NCBI RefSeq assembly: GCF_014651675.1
Contig: NZ_BMXI01000014.1
Span: 110,564 to 174,563 of the forward strand
Source of the DNA: Roseibacillus persicicus
GTDB lineage: Bacteria; Verrucomicrobiota; Verrucomicrobiia; Verrucomicrobiales; Akkermansiaceae
Length of the DNA: 64,000 bases
Direction: 5' to 3'
In this document: positions 33,601-42,400 of the stretch, one piece after another
Position numbering within the stretch: position 1 is the first letter of the stretch
How the letters are laid out: each line of letters opens with the position of its first letter
Made by a program: the position numbers and the translations under genes
Notes under the pieces: model-generated
What the model was told of the DNA's origin: nothing
The model's database searches: none
What the model saw: the letters and a program-made list of their open reading frames with translations, nothing else

Positions 33601-34120
33601 AATCGTGCGGGAAGTTCGCAAGCGGGGACCATTCTTGTCCCTGGCTGACTTTGTCAATCGACGCCCCAATGGCGGGGAAGATCTAGCGCGGGCAGGAACC
33701 ATTCAGGCTGCCATTGATTCTGACGAGGTCGGGCTCAATGCAGCCTTCGAGGGGGCGGGTCGTTCGGTCGATACCTCGGTGGCTTCCCGCTTTGCCTTTC
33801 CGGAAGCCGAAGAAGGAGCGATTTCCGCAGGTATCCCCGGAGTCATCAAGCAGGCGGATGTTTTGACCCCTATCGCTCCGCTGCTCTCGGTTCGTTCCGA
33901 TACCTTCATCATCCGAGCTTATGGCGAGTCCCGTGGGCCAAATGGTAAGGTGCGCGCGCGGGCCTGGTGTGAAGCCCAGGTTCAGCGGGAAGCCGACTAC
34001 CTGAGTGACGAAGATGATCGCGAGATTCGTCCGGACCAATTGACCAATCCCCTCAACAAAGAGTTCGGCCGCCGCTTCCGGATTGGTTCTTTCCGCTGGC
34101 TGTCTCCCTCAGAAGTTTAG
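30644..34120 (+). CDS. very large pilin-like protein (Verru_Chthon cassette A/PilX-like)
   Basis: 1158 residues. Residues 1-60 are a type IV pilin-like leader: basic segment, then KKGFSLIVTITMMILLSLIAVGILGLSSTTLRS. Cleavage is expected before FSLIV. Position +5 is Val, not Glu, as in GspK/PilX minor pilins. ARANARLALQLAVGQLQKYVG after the helix is typical of Verru_Chthon cassette protein A-like proteins. The rest is a long extracellular body without recognised domains; near the end, KRGPFLSLADFVNRR resembles the GspK-type helix-hairpin region. The usual partner prepilins B-D are not adjacent; instead a secreted protein follows 14 bases later. A surface filament or secretion role is inferred. 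Confidence 0.75.
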   Translation: MKVRLSVCANRSNLETREKKGFSLIVTITMMILLSLIAVGILGLSSTTLRSANVGQDEQIARANARLALQLAVGQLQKYVGDDRRVTMAADQLTNSQDGDQTSAKEGYRYWTGVYEAWPDDVEERPNPDHLAWLVTSLDEKNSSENLPVNGASGSRTVKLVSEGTVGDDETAHVVAPLLTLGENDGGIAWWTGDQGLKAAVALPASEPAQGLAEVRREHQSASSLPLEFVKFGSEEPFSDFDPEDPKVEALTDWEQLAFFSNSDTAHEGLFHDLTARSTGLLVNVREGGFRKDLSMALETDARRMPTDALYSIGREDGINLEELGTYYNLYKELNQNRARYTTGGSMPSSALALSMERSPAACKNDEFHHYKQPTIISYQAVFSLEAKRVVEGRRVFNRLHLVIDPILTFWNPHDVPLMVPSRGNYLTVKYFGLPYDLNITAGGRQYRCPIIASLTSGDSNYLSLTVGIDDPLVFKPGEVIKFSQSGDRNVKLEGLGSNRHRLAGLAGFNFGGGVTLPLKTSTGAFVDVPADSSITYTARPNNLTAGAKNGAGNVLAGYSSHSRHFSMTHHSVYVGDDRGSNSLGIGGIFIDYDFGNKRLQRREVRDTGTPGTKPARERLYANRFPDVFDTLEEEDTRVLSTSQLMVEKAPIMMYSYNAKTESAGDRGTRSFLRFNPKAHHVDFYDLSEKERDMLPYEIKVEALNSWVNRNLETSSSGNAYFGGGFDASTGTSFVITHSVPREPLASIAALQHSTANGFLHQKPVYGYATLNAREPLAPQISHAIGNSYAPSVLSEGETSTTTSGGRALADHSYLANEALWDDWFFSTIAPEVESTFSERRAQRQVAEELFNGEGELLNPRYQANLGELEPQEVLASLFSGNTPTGDASELVAAFLKVEGLFNVNSTSVTAWQTLLSALNEKRLATLDELGSVSETQSSDGVPVVGLFVPSDQVAEGEGQESLTDPAQWTGRRALTEGQIEVLAEAIVREVRKRGPFLSLADFVNRRPNGGEDLARAGTIQAAIDSDEVGLNAAFEGAGRSVDTSVASRFAFPEAEEGAISAGIPGVIKQADVLTPIAPLLSVRSDTFIIRAYGESRGPNGKVRARAWCEAQVQREADYLSDEDDREIRPDQLTNPLNKEFGRRFRIGSFRWLSPSEV

Positions 34121-34134
34121 TAGGCTCCGTTACT

Positions 34135-34788
34135 ATGCGCACATTCATCCTATTCATTCTATTCGGTTGCACCTTCCTTTCTGCTCAAGAGAAGGCGCGG
34201 GGACTTCAAGTTCGGTTCGTTGCCCAGCACCTCCCCAAGGGGCTGCCGGAAGTCGTAGCCGCTTCGGAAGAGGAAACCTCCGAGGCCTTCAAGATTCCCA
34301 AGAACAATCTGTCCGAGCGATTCAAGGTCCCAGCCCGAGAGTTTGTCTTGCAAACTGCCAGTCCGGTGAAGCCTCTTTCGAAGGTGACTCTTCCGGAATC
34401 TGGCACAGACTTTATTGTCCTGCTGGTGCCAGGTGAGGATACCGTTTTTCGCGCTATCGTCCTGAATAGTAAGAACACCGCTTTTCGTCCGGGGAACTTC
34501 TATCTGCTCAATACCTCCAAAGAAACCATCGTCGGAAAGATCGGAACAACCCAGTGTATGCTAAAGCCGGGAGAAGGAGAAGTGGTGCGCCCTGCGGGAG
34601 CGCGGGATGAGCGCTTCTATGATGTTCTTCTGGGAATTCGTGATGGGGAAAACAGCGCCCGGCCTATCAGCTCGTCTCGTTGGCCTCTCTCGAAGAGAAC
34701 ACGGACCTACGTCTTTTTCTTCAATGATGTCTCCGGAAAGAGCGTTGATTTCCGCGCCGTGGACGAGTTTGTCCCAGAAGAGCAGTAG
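34135..34788 (+). CDS. secreted protein paired with the large pilin-like protein
   Basis: 217 residues, signal peptide MRTFILFILFGCTFLSAQ. The body is about 200 residues with a predicted beta-sandwich-like region (FIVLLVPGEDTVFRAIVLNS, NFYLLNTSKETIVGKIG). It begins 14 bases after the pilin-like gene and is surely cotranscribed. Such companions are common next to large PilX-like genes in Verrucomicrobia, so the two probably act at the envelope together. No family name is recognised. Confidence 0.7.
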   Translation: MRTFILFILFGCTFLSAQEKARGLQVRFVAQHLPKGLPEVVAASEEETSEAFKIPKNNLSERFKVPAREFVLQTASPVKPLSKVTLPESGTDFIVLLVPGEDTVFRAIVLNSKNTAFRPGNFYLLNTSKETIVGKIGTTQCMLKPGEGEVVRPAGARDERFYDVLLGIRDGENSARPISSSRWPLSKRTRTYVFFFNDVSGKSVDFRAVDEFVPEEQ

Positions 34789-34807
34789 TGGTGACAACAC
34801 CCCTTGG

Positions 34808-34972
34808 CTATTCTGACTTGTTGCGGGAAAGGTGACTGACGCCTGCGCCCACGGCCTTGCCCGTGACTTCTACAGCCGCTCCGGCAGCGCTCCCGGCGAC
34901 CTTGATTGGGGTTGTGACGAGCGCGCAGGAATTGATTGTTAGAATGGAGGCGAAGGGGAGAAGATTTTTCAT
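34808..34972 (-). CDS. 54-residue Ala/Gly-rich lipoprotein
   Basis: A very short gene: Met, Lys, hydrophobic leader (NLLPFASILTI), lipobox-like TINSC, then a helix with the pattern VAGSAAGAAVEVTGKAVGAG and a basic end. The same pattern occurs in the lipoprotein at 12148-12366 (SVGDAAGGAVKATGSAVGS), which supports it as a real gene. It converges with the secreted protein gene, 19 bases away. No clear ribosome binding site was found. Function unknown. Confidence 0.6.
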   Translation of the reverse strand: MKNLLPFASILTINSCALVTTPIKVAGSAAGAAVEVTGKAVGAGVSHLSRNKSE

Positions 34973-35025
34973 GGGGGACAAGACTCTATCAAGAAGGAGT
35001 TCGGATCACAAGGTGAGGCTGTCCG

Positions 35026-35778
35026 TTACCAGAGCTGGGAGGGGAGTTCCACCACGCGATTGTTGAGCGGGGTGAAGAGTCGATCCTTTTCATGTTGATA
35101 GCGATAGAATTGGCCGCCGGTGAAGCTGCCGAAGGCGGGCAGGACGAGTTGATTGGCGCGGAGCCAGAAGACTGGGGTGCGGAATCCCGTTCCGGTTCCG
35201 TCTTTGATTTTAACCGCAGGGTGAAGGTGGCCGCCTAGGTGGAAACCAGAGGTATTGTCCAGTTCCTCATCGGGATTGTGCAGAATGTGAAACCCGTCGA
35301 CTGTGAGTTCGTTGAGCAGGGGCCAATTTTTTCCCAGGGGATTTTTCCCGCATTTGGCATCGTGATTCCCTTCTACTAGACTGATAGTAGTTTCGCTTTT
35401 TTCCAGCCAGGGAAGAAGTAGGTCGAGCACTTCGGCAGTGCACCCTACCCGCGCATGGAGCAGGTCGCCGGCGATGACCAGTTGGGAGACCGAGTGCTCA
35501 CGAAGAAGGAGATCGATCCGGGCAAGGTCGGCCGCAGTGTCACCCTCGGGCACGGGGAGTCCGCGGGCGCGAAAGGCTGCTGACTTTCCAAAATGAGTGT
35601 CGGCTAGAACGAGGGTGCGGGACTTGGTCAGAAGGACTGACATGTCTGGGAGGAGTTCAATGGAGCCCGGGGGGAGATCGAGTGTCACGGAGAGAGTTTG
35701 GAGGTGATTTGGTGGAGATCCAATTTTTTCCGAATTGAGGAAAGGAGAGAGCAAGTCGAAAGGGTTTTGCTGCCGCAT
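35026..35778 (-). CDS. pdeM: PdeM-like metallophosphoesterase
   Basis: About 250 residues from ATG 35778; the far upstream extension overlaps rsgA and is rejected. A calcineurin-like fold of the 'ligase-associated' type. The metal motifs are LVLADTHFGKSAAFRARGLP, VIAGDLLHARVG, LVEGNHDAKCG and FHLGGHLHP. These proteins usually accompany an Lhr-type helicase and an ATP-dependent DNA ligase in a DNA repair cluster; none is present here. The start is uncertain, because the first 40 residues have no family match and GTG in SVTLDLPPG is an alternative. It is divergent from rsgA with only about 22 bases between the two starts. Confidence 0.8.
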   Translation of the reverse strand: MRQQNPFDLLSPFLNSEKIGSPPNHLQTLSVTLDLPPGSIELLPDMSVLLTKSRTLVLADTHFGKSAAFRARGLPVPEGDTAADLARIDLLLREHSVSQLVIAGDLLHARVGCTAEVLDLLLPWLEKSETTISLVEGNHDAKCGKNPLGKNWPLLNELTVDGFHILHNPDEELDNTSGFHLGGHLHPAVKIKDGTGTGFRTPVFWLRANQLVLPAFGSFTGGQFYRYQHEKDRLFTPLNNRVVELPSQLW

Positions 35779-35800
35779 CGAATTTGTTACTGTTGCGGGA

Positions 35801-36904
35801 GTGACTTTGGAGGAAATAGGATGGAGCGACTTTTTCGAGGAGCAGTTTGCACCGTATCGGAAGAAAGGCTGGGTGCCTGCCCGCCTGGTCGAGGAGACGA
35901 AAATCAACTTTCGCGCCTGGTTGGAAGGAGGCGAGGAGCTGGAGGTCGTGACGGGGGGGAAGGTTTGGCACGAGGCGGCCTGTGACGCGGATTTGCCCGC
36001 AGTGGGTGATTGGGTGGCGGTGGAGGTGCAGGGTGAGGACGACGAGCACATCATTCGGGCGCGTTTGAAGCGACGGACAACCTTTTCCCGAAAGATGCCT
36101 GGTAATTCTTCAGAAGAACAAGTCATTGCAGCCAATGTCGATGTGGTGGTCGTGGTCACCGACGCGGTCGCGGATTTCAACATTCGGCGCTTGGAGCGCT
36201 ATCTGACCTTGATCGGGAAGAGTGGAGCCCGGGGAGTATTGCTGGTGAATAAGGCGGATCTGGTCAGCAAAGAGGAGATGGCGGCTTTGGTCGCGGAGGT
36301 CAACGCGCTCGATCCCAAGGCTGAGGTGCGGGGAGCCAGCGCGATGGAGGGAACGGGGCTGGAGGTGCTCAAGGATTACCTCGCGGAGGGACTGACGATG
36401 GCGCTGGTCGGTTCCAGCGGAGTGGGGAAATCGACTTTGGTCAACCAGCTCCTGGAGCGCGATGACTTGCTGACCGGGGAGGTCAATGAGGTGACAGGCA
36501 AAGGCCGGCATACCACCAGTTGGCGGGAGCTGGTTCTCTTACCCGAGGGAGGGATGCTGATCGACAACCCGGGGATTCGCGAGGTGCAGATGTGGACGGA
36601 TGAAGCCACCTTGCGGGAGAGCTTTGCTGACATTGAAGACCTGACCCTGGAGTGTCGCTTCTCCGACTGTCGTCACGAAAAGGATGCGGGGTGCGCCATT
36701 GTTGCGGCAGTTGAAAGCGGAGAGCTGGATCCGGCGCGCTATGAGAGCTTTCTCAATCTCGAAATCGAAATCGCGGAATTGCGGCGACGCCAAAAGAAGC
36801 GTCAAATGGCCACTGAACGCTGGGCAAAGCGTGATCGTAAGATCAAGGCCCGCAACTGGGAGGACCGGGTCGAGCTTGATAAGGAAGAACGCGGAGATTG
36901 GTAG
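35801..36904 (+). CDS. rsgA: ribosome small subunit-dependent GTPase A
   Basis: 367 residues from GTG 35801 (reads TLEEIGWSDFFEEQF), preceded by GGGA; the longer form from ATG 35735 runs into pdeM. N-terminal OB domain, then a circularly permuted GTPase: NKADLV (about 149) comes before ALVGSSGVGKSTLVNQLL (P-loop, about 204) and DNPGIREVQMW. The switch region TGKGRHTTSWRELV is conserved. The C-terminal zinc site is CRFSDCRHEKDAGC. It matures the 30S subunit by checking the decoding centre. The last 40 residues are strongly basic. Confidence 0.95.
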   Translation: MTLEEIGWSDFFEEQFAPYRKKGWVPARLVEETKINFRAWLEGGEELEVVTGGKVWHEAACDADLPAVGDWVAVEVQGEDDEHIIRARLKRRTTFSRKMPGNSSEEQVIAANVDVVVVVTDAVADFNIRRLERYLTLIGKSGARGVLLVNKADLVSKEEMAALVAEVNALDPKAEVRGASAMEGTGLEVLKDYLAEGLTMALVGSSGVGKSTLVNQLLERDDLLTGEVNEVTGKGRHTTSWRELVLLPEGGMLIDNPGIREVQMWTDEATLRESFADIEDLTLECRFSDCRHEKDAGCAIVAAVESGELDPARYESFLNLEIEIAELRRRQKKRQMATERWAKRDRKIKARNWEDRVELDKEERGDW

Positions 36905-37002
36905 AGGGCCGTGGTTTCGCCCTTCGCCGGAGCTCGTTAGAATCGAATTTCAGCAGGCCAGACCGCTTGGAAGCGGCAGGCCCGCGGAGAAAGTCTTACC
37001 CA

Positions 37003-37572
37003 CTATGGGACGATGAAGTATTTGCCACGCTTCACATCTGGCAGCCCCGTGGAGGGATTGACGTATTGTTTTCCGGTAGCGGGATCGATGGGGATGGTCG
37101 AGGGATCGCAGAGCTTGTCGCCCTTCTTGGCTCCCGTGGTATCGAGCACATTGAAGGGAGGATAAGGTGAGATGACGGTGTTGGCCTTCACCCCCGGCAT
37201 TGCGAGCGGGTATTCACCGGCACTCGTCCGGGAAGGACTGGTAGTGCTGGGAGTTGGCGTCGTGGTAGGTGCAGGTGGCTGGTAGCTGGGCCGCTGTGCC
37301 GGAGGGGTGTAAGAATTGTTATTGTAGCCCTGACTCGCGCGACGTTGTTGCTCTTCGCGGTAGGCGGAAACTCCCGCACCCGCTGCCGCTCCGAGGGCGG
37401 CGCCAGTAACGACATCTCCTCCGTCATCGCCCGCAATCGCGCCTAAACCCGCGCCACCCAAGGCGCCAATCGCTGCCCCCTGTTGCTGGTATGGAGTGCA
37501 GGAAACCATCGAAAAGAGAAGAAGGCTTCCCATCGAGAGGGAAAGGGTAGGAAAGAGATTCGGAATTTTCAT
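37003..37572 (-). CDS. glycine-zipper lipoprotein
   Basis: 189 residues. Signal sequence with lipobox-like SMVSC, then a glycine-zipper stretch (IGALGGAGLGAIAGDDGGDVVTG...) of the kind seen in outer-membrane lipoproteins such as Pcp/SlyB. A Pro/Thr/Ser-rich disordered linker follows. The C-terminal 60 residues form a separate small domain (NTVISPYPPFNVLDTTGAKKG, KRGKYFIVP). That ending, with 'PYPPFNVLDVTG...', recurs in Verrucomicrobia proteins. Likely outer membrane; role unknown. Confidence 0.75.
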   Translation of the reverse strand: MKIPNLFPTLSLSMGSLLLFSMVSCTPYQQQGAAIGALGGAGLGAIAGDDGGDVVTGAALGAAAGAGVSAYREEQQRRASQGYNNNSYTPPAQRPSYQPPAPTTTPTPSTTSPSRTSAGEYPLAMPGVKANTVISPYPPFNVLDTTGAKKGDKLCDPSTIPIDPATGKQYVNPSTGLPDVKRGKYFIVP

Positions 37573-37658
37573 ATCTGCGGTGTTTTGACGACGCTTAATG
37601 CTAGATTATTCGCATAAAAACGAGTCGACGCAAGCGCGAGATCTCAACTCGATACAAA

Positions 37659-38330
37659 TTAGGAGGCAGTCGACAGGGATGATTTCTGGCCAGTCTTTTT
37701 GGCATCCTTGTCTCCTTCCACTTTGAGTGGCTTTTGTTCGGGTTTTGCGGCCTTGGCCTTCGGCGGCGCTTCGCCAGACAGGTGTTGTTCACCAATCAGA
37801 CCGGTGGCCAAGCAAAGGAGATTGTAGTTGTGGTGAATGACTGCCGGGAAGGTTACCCGACCGGGCTCGGCGACATTTTCACGCAGAAGTTTGGAGGAAA
37901 GGTCCGCCAGCAAATCGGTGCCGACCTTTGCCACTTGCTGCACGCCCATAACCTCGGTTCCTGCGTCGGCCCCGAGCCGAATGGCGTCCGAGGTGATCTT
38001 TTGCCCTTGAAAAGCCATGGACGATTGCGCCGAGACGATGTTGCCCTTGCTGTCCAAGGTGACCTGCAAGGAAGCGTGGTCATCGGAGGCAAAGAGACCG
38101 CGCAGGTGGTCGATACGCATGGAGATGAAGAGCCCTCCGTCCAACATGGGGGTCACTTCCGGCTTCCAGCTGCGGTACTTGGAGCCCGAGCGCTCGTAGT
38201 CGGCTGCCCGGTTTCCTTTGGCCTCCCAGCCGCCAAGCTGTTCGCCAAGGCGATCCAAATTGAGGATGGGTCCCGCCCAAGCCGAGCTGAGCGAAACGAG
38301 AAGGGTGAGTAGAAAAGTGATCGTTTTCAT
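37659..38330 (-). CDS. secreted protein, unknown family
   Basis: 223 residues from Met 38330 (MKTITFLLTLLVSLSSAWAG), a clear signal peptide; the 22-residue longer reading is rejected. The domain (about 25-190) has no recognised family but includes VTPMLDGGLFISMRIDHLRG and RVTFPAVIHHNYNLLCLATGL. The C-terminus is lysine-rich and low in complexity (PKAKAAKPEQKPLKVEGDKD). The start lies next to the longest reading of the divergent hydrolase frame, so both probably share a promoter region at 38331-38549. Confidence 0.65.
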   Translation of the reverse strand: MKTITFLLTLLVSLSSAWAGPILNLDRLGEQLGGWEAKGNRAADYERSGSKYRSWKPEVTPMLDGGLFISMRIDHLRGLFASDDHASLQVTLDSKGNIVSAQSSMAFQGQKITSDAIRLGADAGTEVMGVQQVAKVGTDLLADLSSKLLRENVAEPGRVTFPAVIHHNYNLLCLATGLIGEQHLSGEAPPKAKAAKPEQKPLKVEGDKDAKKTGQKSSLSTAS

Positions 38331-38549
38331 TTGAGAGAGGGGGTCCGTCTTGCCGAACTGCTTACCACAGACGCGCGCGGATGCGAATTTGTTCACAGGG
38401 ATCTGAAAAGAAAACGAAGGAAATGCTGTTTTTCATTCATAAAAAGCGCTCGCGACTGTGGGGGCTGGGTTTCAGACTATCACCTGAATCAATGTCGGGA
38501 TTGGGAACTTCGATTATTCGGTTGGCTGAGGGTGTGCTACTTTTTCATC

Positions 38550-39452
38550 GTGAATGAAACTTGCTTCCTGTCCCTGAAGAGTGGCCGCCGGCTTTGCTAT
38601 GGCGACTATGGAGATCCAGAAGGTCGGCCTCTGATGTATTTCCACGGTTGGCCTTCGTCGCGCTTGCAGGGATTCCAGCTGCACGCTCTTTGTTTGGAAA
38701 AAGGAGTCCGGCTCATCGCCCCCGACCGACCCGGCGTGGGTCAATCGGATCTGCAACCCGGGCGCACTCTGGTCGACTGGCCGCCGGTGGTGGAGGAGTT
38801 GGCGGACCATCTCGGTTGGGACCAGTTTCCCGTCATGGGGGTCTCGGGCGGCGGGCCCTATGCGGTGGCAATGGCTGCGGCTTTGCCGGAAAGGGTGACC
38901 CAGGGCGCGGTGGTTTGTGGGGCGCCTCCGCTGGCCCAATTTCCCAATCGCTCGGAGATGATGTGGCCCTATCGCGCGCTTCTGCGCATTCGTCCCCACG
39001 CTCCCTTTTTGATTCCGGGTATACTCAAGATGTCGAATTGGATTTCGCAATATCGACCTGACGAACCGCCCATGTCGTGGGTGATGAAGTGGACCGCGGA
39101 TGCCGATCGCGAGGCGCTCAATGGCAATGATAACTTCGAAAGCGTGACCCGCAGCTTTCGCGAAGGCATCGCGCCGGGCACTGCGGGCGTGCAGATCGAT
39201 GGCGATGTTTACACGTCGGATTGGGGAATCGATTTTTCCAAAATCACCGTCCCCATCGAGTTCTGGCACGGGGAAGAAGATAAGAATATTCCCTTCTCCA
39301 TGGTGAAAGAATACGCCTCCTGGATCCCGAATGCCACCACCCGCTTCTTTCCCGGCGAAGGGCACTATTCCATCATCATGCGGGCCCCGAGTGGCGTGTT
39401 GGAAAGTCTTTATCCCCAAACGAAAAACGCTAGCGAATCCGTGGCACCGTGA
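38550..39452 (+). CDS. alpha/beta hydrolase
   Basis: 300 residues from GTG 38550; the 73 residues further upstream are non-coding in character, and GTG 38532 is another choice. Oxyanion segment MYFHGWPSSRL, nucleophile elbow GVSGGGPYAVAMA (Ser about residue 103), and acid/base region WHGEEDKNIPFSM...EGHYSI are in the right order for an epoxide hydrolase/esterase-like fold. It is cytoplasmic. Nothing in the neighbourhood points to a substrate. Confidence 0.85.
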   Translation: MNETCFLSLKSGRRLCYGDYGDPEGRPLMYFHGWPSSRLQGFQLHALCLEKGVRLIAPDRPGVGQSDLQPGRTLVDWPPVVEELADHLGWDQFPVMGVSGGGPYAVAMAAALPERVTQGAVVCGAPPLAQFPNRSEMMWPYRALLRIRPHAPFLIPGILKMSNWISQYRPDEPPMSWVMKWTADADREALNGNDNFESVTRSFREGIAPGTAGVQIDGDVYTSDWGIDFSKITVPIEFWHGEEDKNIPFSMVKEYASWIPNATTRFFPGEGHYSIIMRAPSGVLESLYPQTKNASESVAP

Positions 39453-39494
39453 TGGGGTATTGAATGGATTCGCCAGGCGATGCTCAAGAGCAGG

Positions 39495-42400
39495 CTATTC
39501 CACGCGATAGAATTGAACGGGATCGTCGGTGAATCCATCGACATGGATATAGGGATACGGGGTGCCGTCACCCAATACGGTATCGAGCAAAGTCCAGTTG
39601 ATGAGGTTCGGCGAGCGGTAGATTCGATAGGTGCCGAAGGGATCGGTATCGAAGCTGAAGTGTACGTTCCCCGTTTGCGGATCGATTGTGAGGTCGCTGG
39701 GAAGCGGGGAGGGGAATACCGGGGCCAGCGAGGCAATGATGGTGCCGCCGGTCTGACCAGCGGTGAAGGCGTTGGCGATTTCGTCATCTGTGAGAGCCCG
39801 GGTGAAGACCGCCAGGTCATCGATCTGGCCATTGAACTCCCGCCCTCCGCAGCAGTTGTCGTCCCCGATGAGGAATCCAAGGGTCGGCTGGGTGAAATCG
39901 GTTCGCGCCGAGGTGGTGGTGCCGACCAGGTTGCCATTGAGATATGCTTTGCCCGTAGTGGAGGAGCCCGTGCTGCTCCAAGTCTGGGCTACGTGATACC
40001 AGCCTCCCGTGGCTTCGATGGGATCGGTGTTCGGAGTATCCACCCCGAGACTGGTCCCGGCACTATTGGCGTAGCGAACATCGGCGTGCGAGTTCTCAAT
40101 GTTGATGCCCCAGTTGCCCGGGTTGTCGCGACCGACAAAGATGCCCTTGAAGCCGCCATCGGTGTCGGGATTGACCCAGAGACTGATGGTGAACTCGGTG
40201 GCGCTGGAGGGGATGGCACTGCCGGCCACCAGCGAGGAGGACCCGTCGAGGTCGAGGCTGCTGGAGCCAATCATCTGGCCCGTGGTGGTCCAGCCGATTG
40301 TTCCTTGATTTTGCTCGCCATCCGCAGCGCTGCCGGCCGAGCCGAAGTTCTTGGCGGTGGTGCCGGTGGCCTCGTCGAAGGGATAGTAGGCTACGAGGTT
40401 TGGGATACTCGGCTTGCTCGCCGGGTCGAGGGGGCTGACGCGATAGGCCAGTTCGGTGGCGTCGCTAAAGCCGTCGGAGTCCGAGTCGGCGAGGGTGGGA
40501 TCAGTGAGGTAGAAGAGGACTTCATCGGCATCGCTCAAGGTATCTCCATCGGTGTCGGGATTGTTGGGATCGGTTCCCGCATTGTGCTCCTCGAGGTCGG
40601 TGAGCAGATCGTCGTCGGCGTCTTCACTTGGCAAGCCGGAGGTGGTGGTGATATCGCCAAAGTGCTGGAGCTCCCAGAGGTCGAGCAAATCGTCATCGTC
40701 GACGTCGCCGACCCGGATGATGACGATGCGAGTGATGTTGGATGAGAATCCCAGGTTCTCGATATCGACATTCAGCTCCCCGTCTTCCACGCGGACGTTG
40801 TTGATGGTGTAGTTGGTAAAGGTGGCGGGCGTGTGATTGCCAGTTGTGAGAGAGGGGGCGCTTTCAGCAGTGAGACGGATGGAGTTGCTGTTCTCGGTGG
40901 CGTCTCCAATGGTGAAAAGGAGGTTATAGATTCCGCGCGCCAGTTTATGATGAAAAGTACCCGGCGAGCGCATGCGAATGTGATCGCGGTTCATCTCATT
41001 GACTCCCGAGATGTTTCCCCGATCGCGGGATTCCACTGGGTTGGGCCCCGCGCTGGTAAAACCGAAATCTCCCGACGAGACATCAGAGATACGTTCGTAG
41101 GGGTCGGCGCTATTGGTGAAGAGGGGGGAGTCGAAGGTTCCGATATCGTAGAAATACTTGGTCCGGCTGAGGTCGACGGTGGCGGGGGGAATGTTGGAGA
41201 CATAGACCGCGCCCCAGTCAGTGCGGCCGGTGGTGTCGCAGACGGTGTAGTGAAAGAAGTCGTTGCCACTGAAGTTGGCGGGAGGCGTGTAGGTGATCTC
41301 GTTGCGCCCGCCGGGCCCGGTTCCTGCCGACAAGCTGATCGAGGCCCCCTTCTGGCTAACGGTATCGAGGAGCCGGACATCGAGGATGTCGTTGTTCCCG
41401 TCGTAGTCGTTGGCCACGACGTCGATGTTGATGGGGCTTCCGGAGGCCGTTGCTTCATCGCGGTGGCCAAAGGGAGGAATGGGCCCGGGGTTGGTGACGA
41501 GAGTGCCGTGGTTCCGTTTGCCCTGGCGCACGTTGTAGACTTGATTCGCTTCACCGGTTGATAGGCGGCCGATGTTGTGGTCGCCGCCGCCGTGCATCAC
41601 ACAGACGAAGACGTCGCTGCCGCCCGCGGAATTGGAGCCGCTATTGCTGCGGGGCTTGGATTCGTAGTAGGTGCCTTTGTTCGAATCATAGTGCCCGAGG
41701 CTCCAGGAATGTCCGAATTCGTGGGCCAAGGTGCCGTCCGCCCAGCTGGTTGCCCCATTGCCGCCGCAGGTCGCGTAACGACTGCTCGTGCCCACGCTGT
41801 TGACGTAGGCGAGTCCGGAGGGATTTGAGCGAACGTGATAGACCGCCAGATCGTGGGTGCTTCCGACTTCGGCCGCGTTGCTGTTCCAGTAGTTTCGGAA
41901 GGCGCTCAAGCTGCTGCTGGCATTGGCGGCTCCCCCGGTGGCGGTGACGGAGTCGCGCAAGGGGTCGGTCGCGGCGTCGGTGCGAATCATGACGGTGCCG
42001 AGGCGGTGCTTGATGCCTGCGCTGCGCAAATAGCGGGCGTCCAAATTGCCGATGACGGATTGGGCGGAGGCTTGCGCGGTGGCGAGATTGCTATTGTAGG
42101 TGTCGGACAGGAACGCCCTCGACCCGATTTCGACCCCGATCTCGTATTCGTAAATTTCCATCACGCGGGAGGGCGGGAGGGTGGCGGTCGAGGAGGGGAG
42201 AGCGGAGCTCCCGAGGGACATCACGAACACGGAGTTCATGATGGGGCCGAGGGACTGCGCTTCTTCCGGACCATCCTGCACTGGCGAGCTTCCGGTGGTG
42301 GAAAGAGTGGCCGCCTGGGGCGCGCTGGCGGTGCGGTCGCTGCCGGATTCCAGTTGAATAGAGTGAAGCGAGCGAGCGGGTGCATTTTCGACCGGCTTCA

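Noticed and set aside
35779..36183. Upstream extension of pdeM
   Set aside because: It overlaps rsgA on the opposite strand; the extension is Ser/Thr-rich antisense noise.
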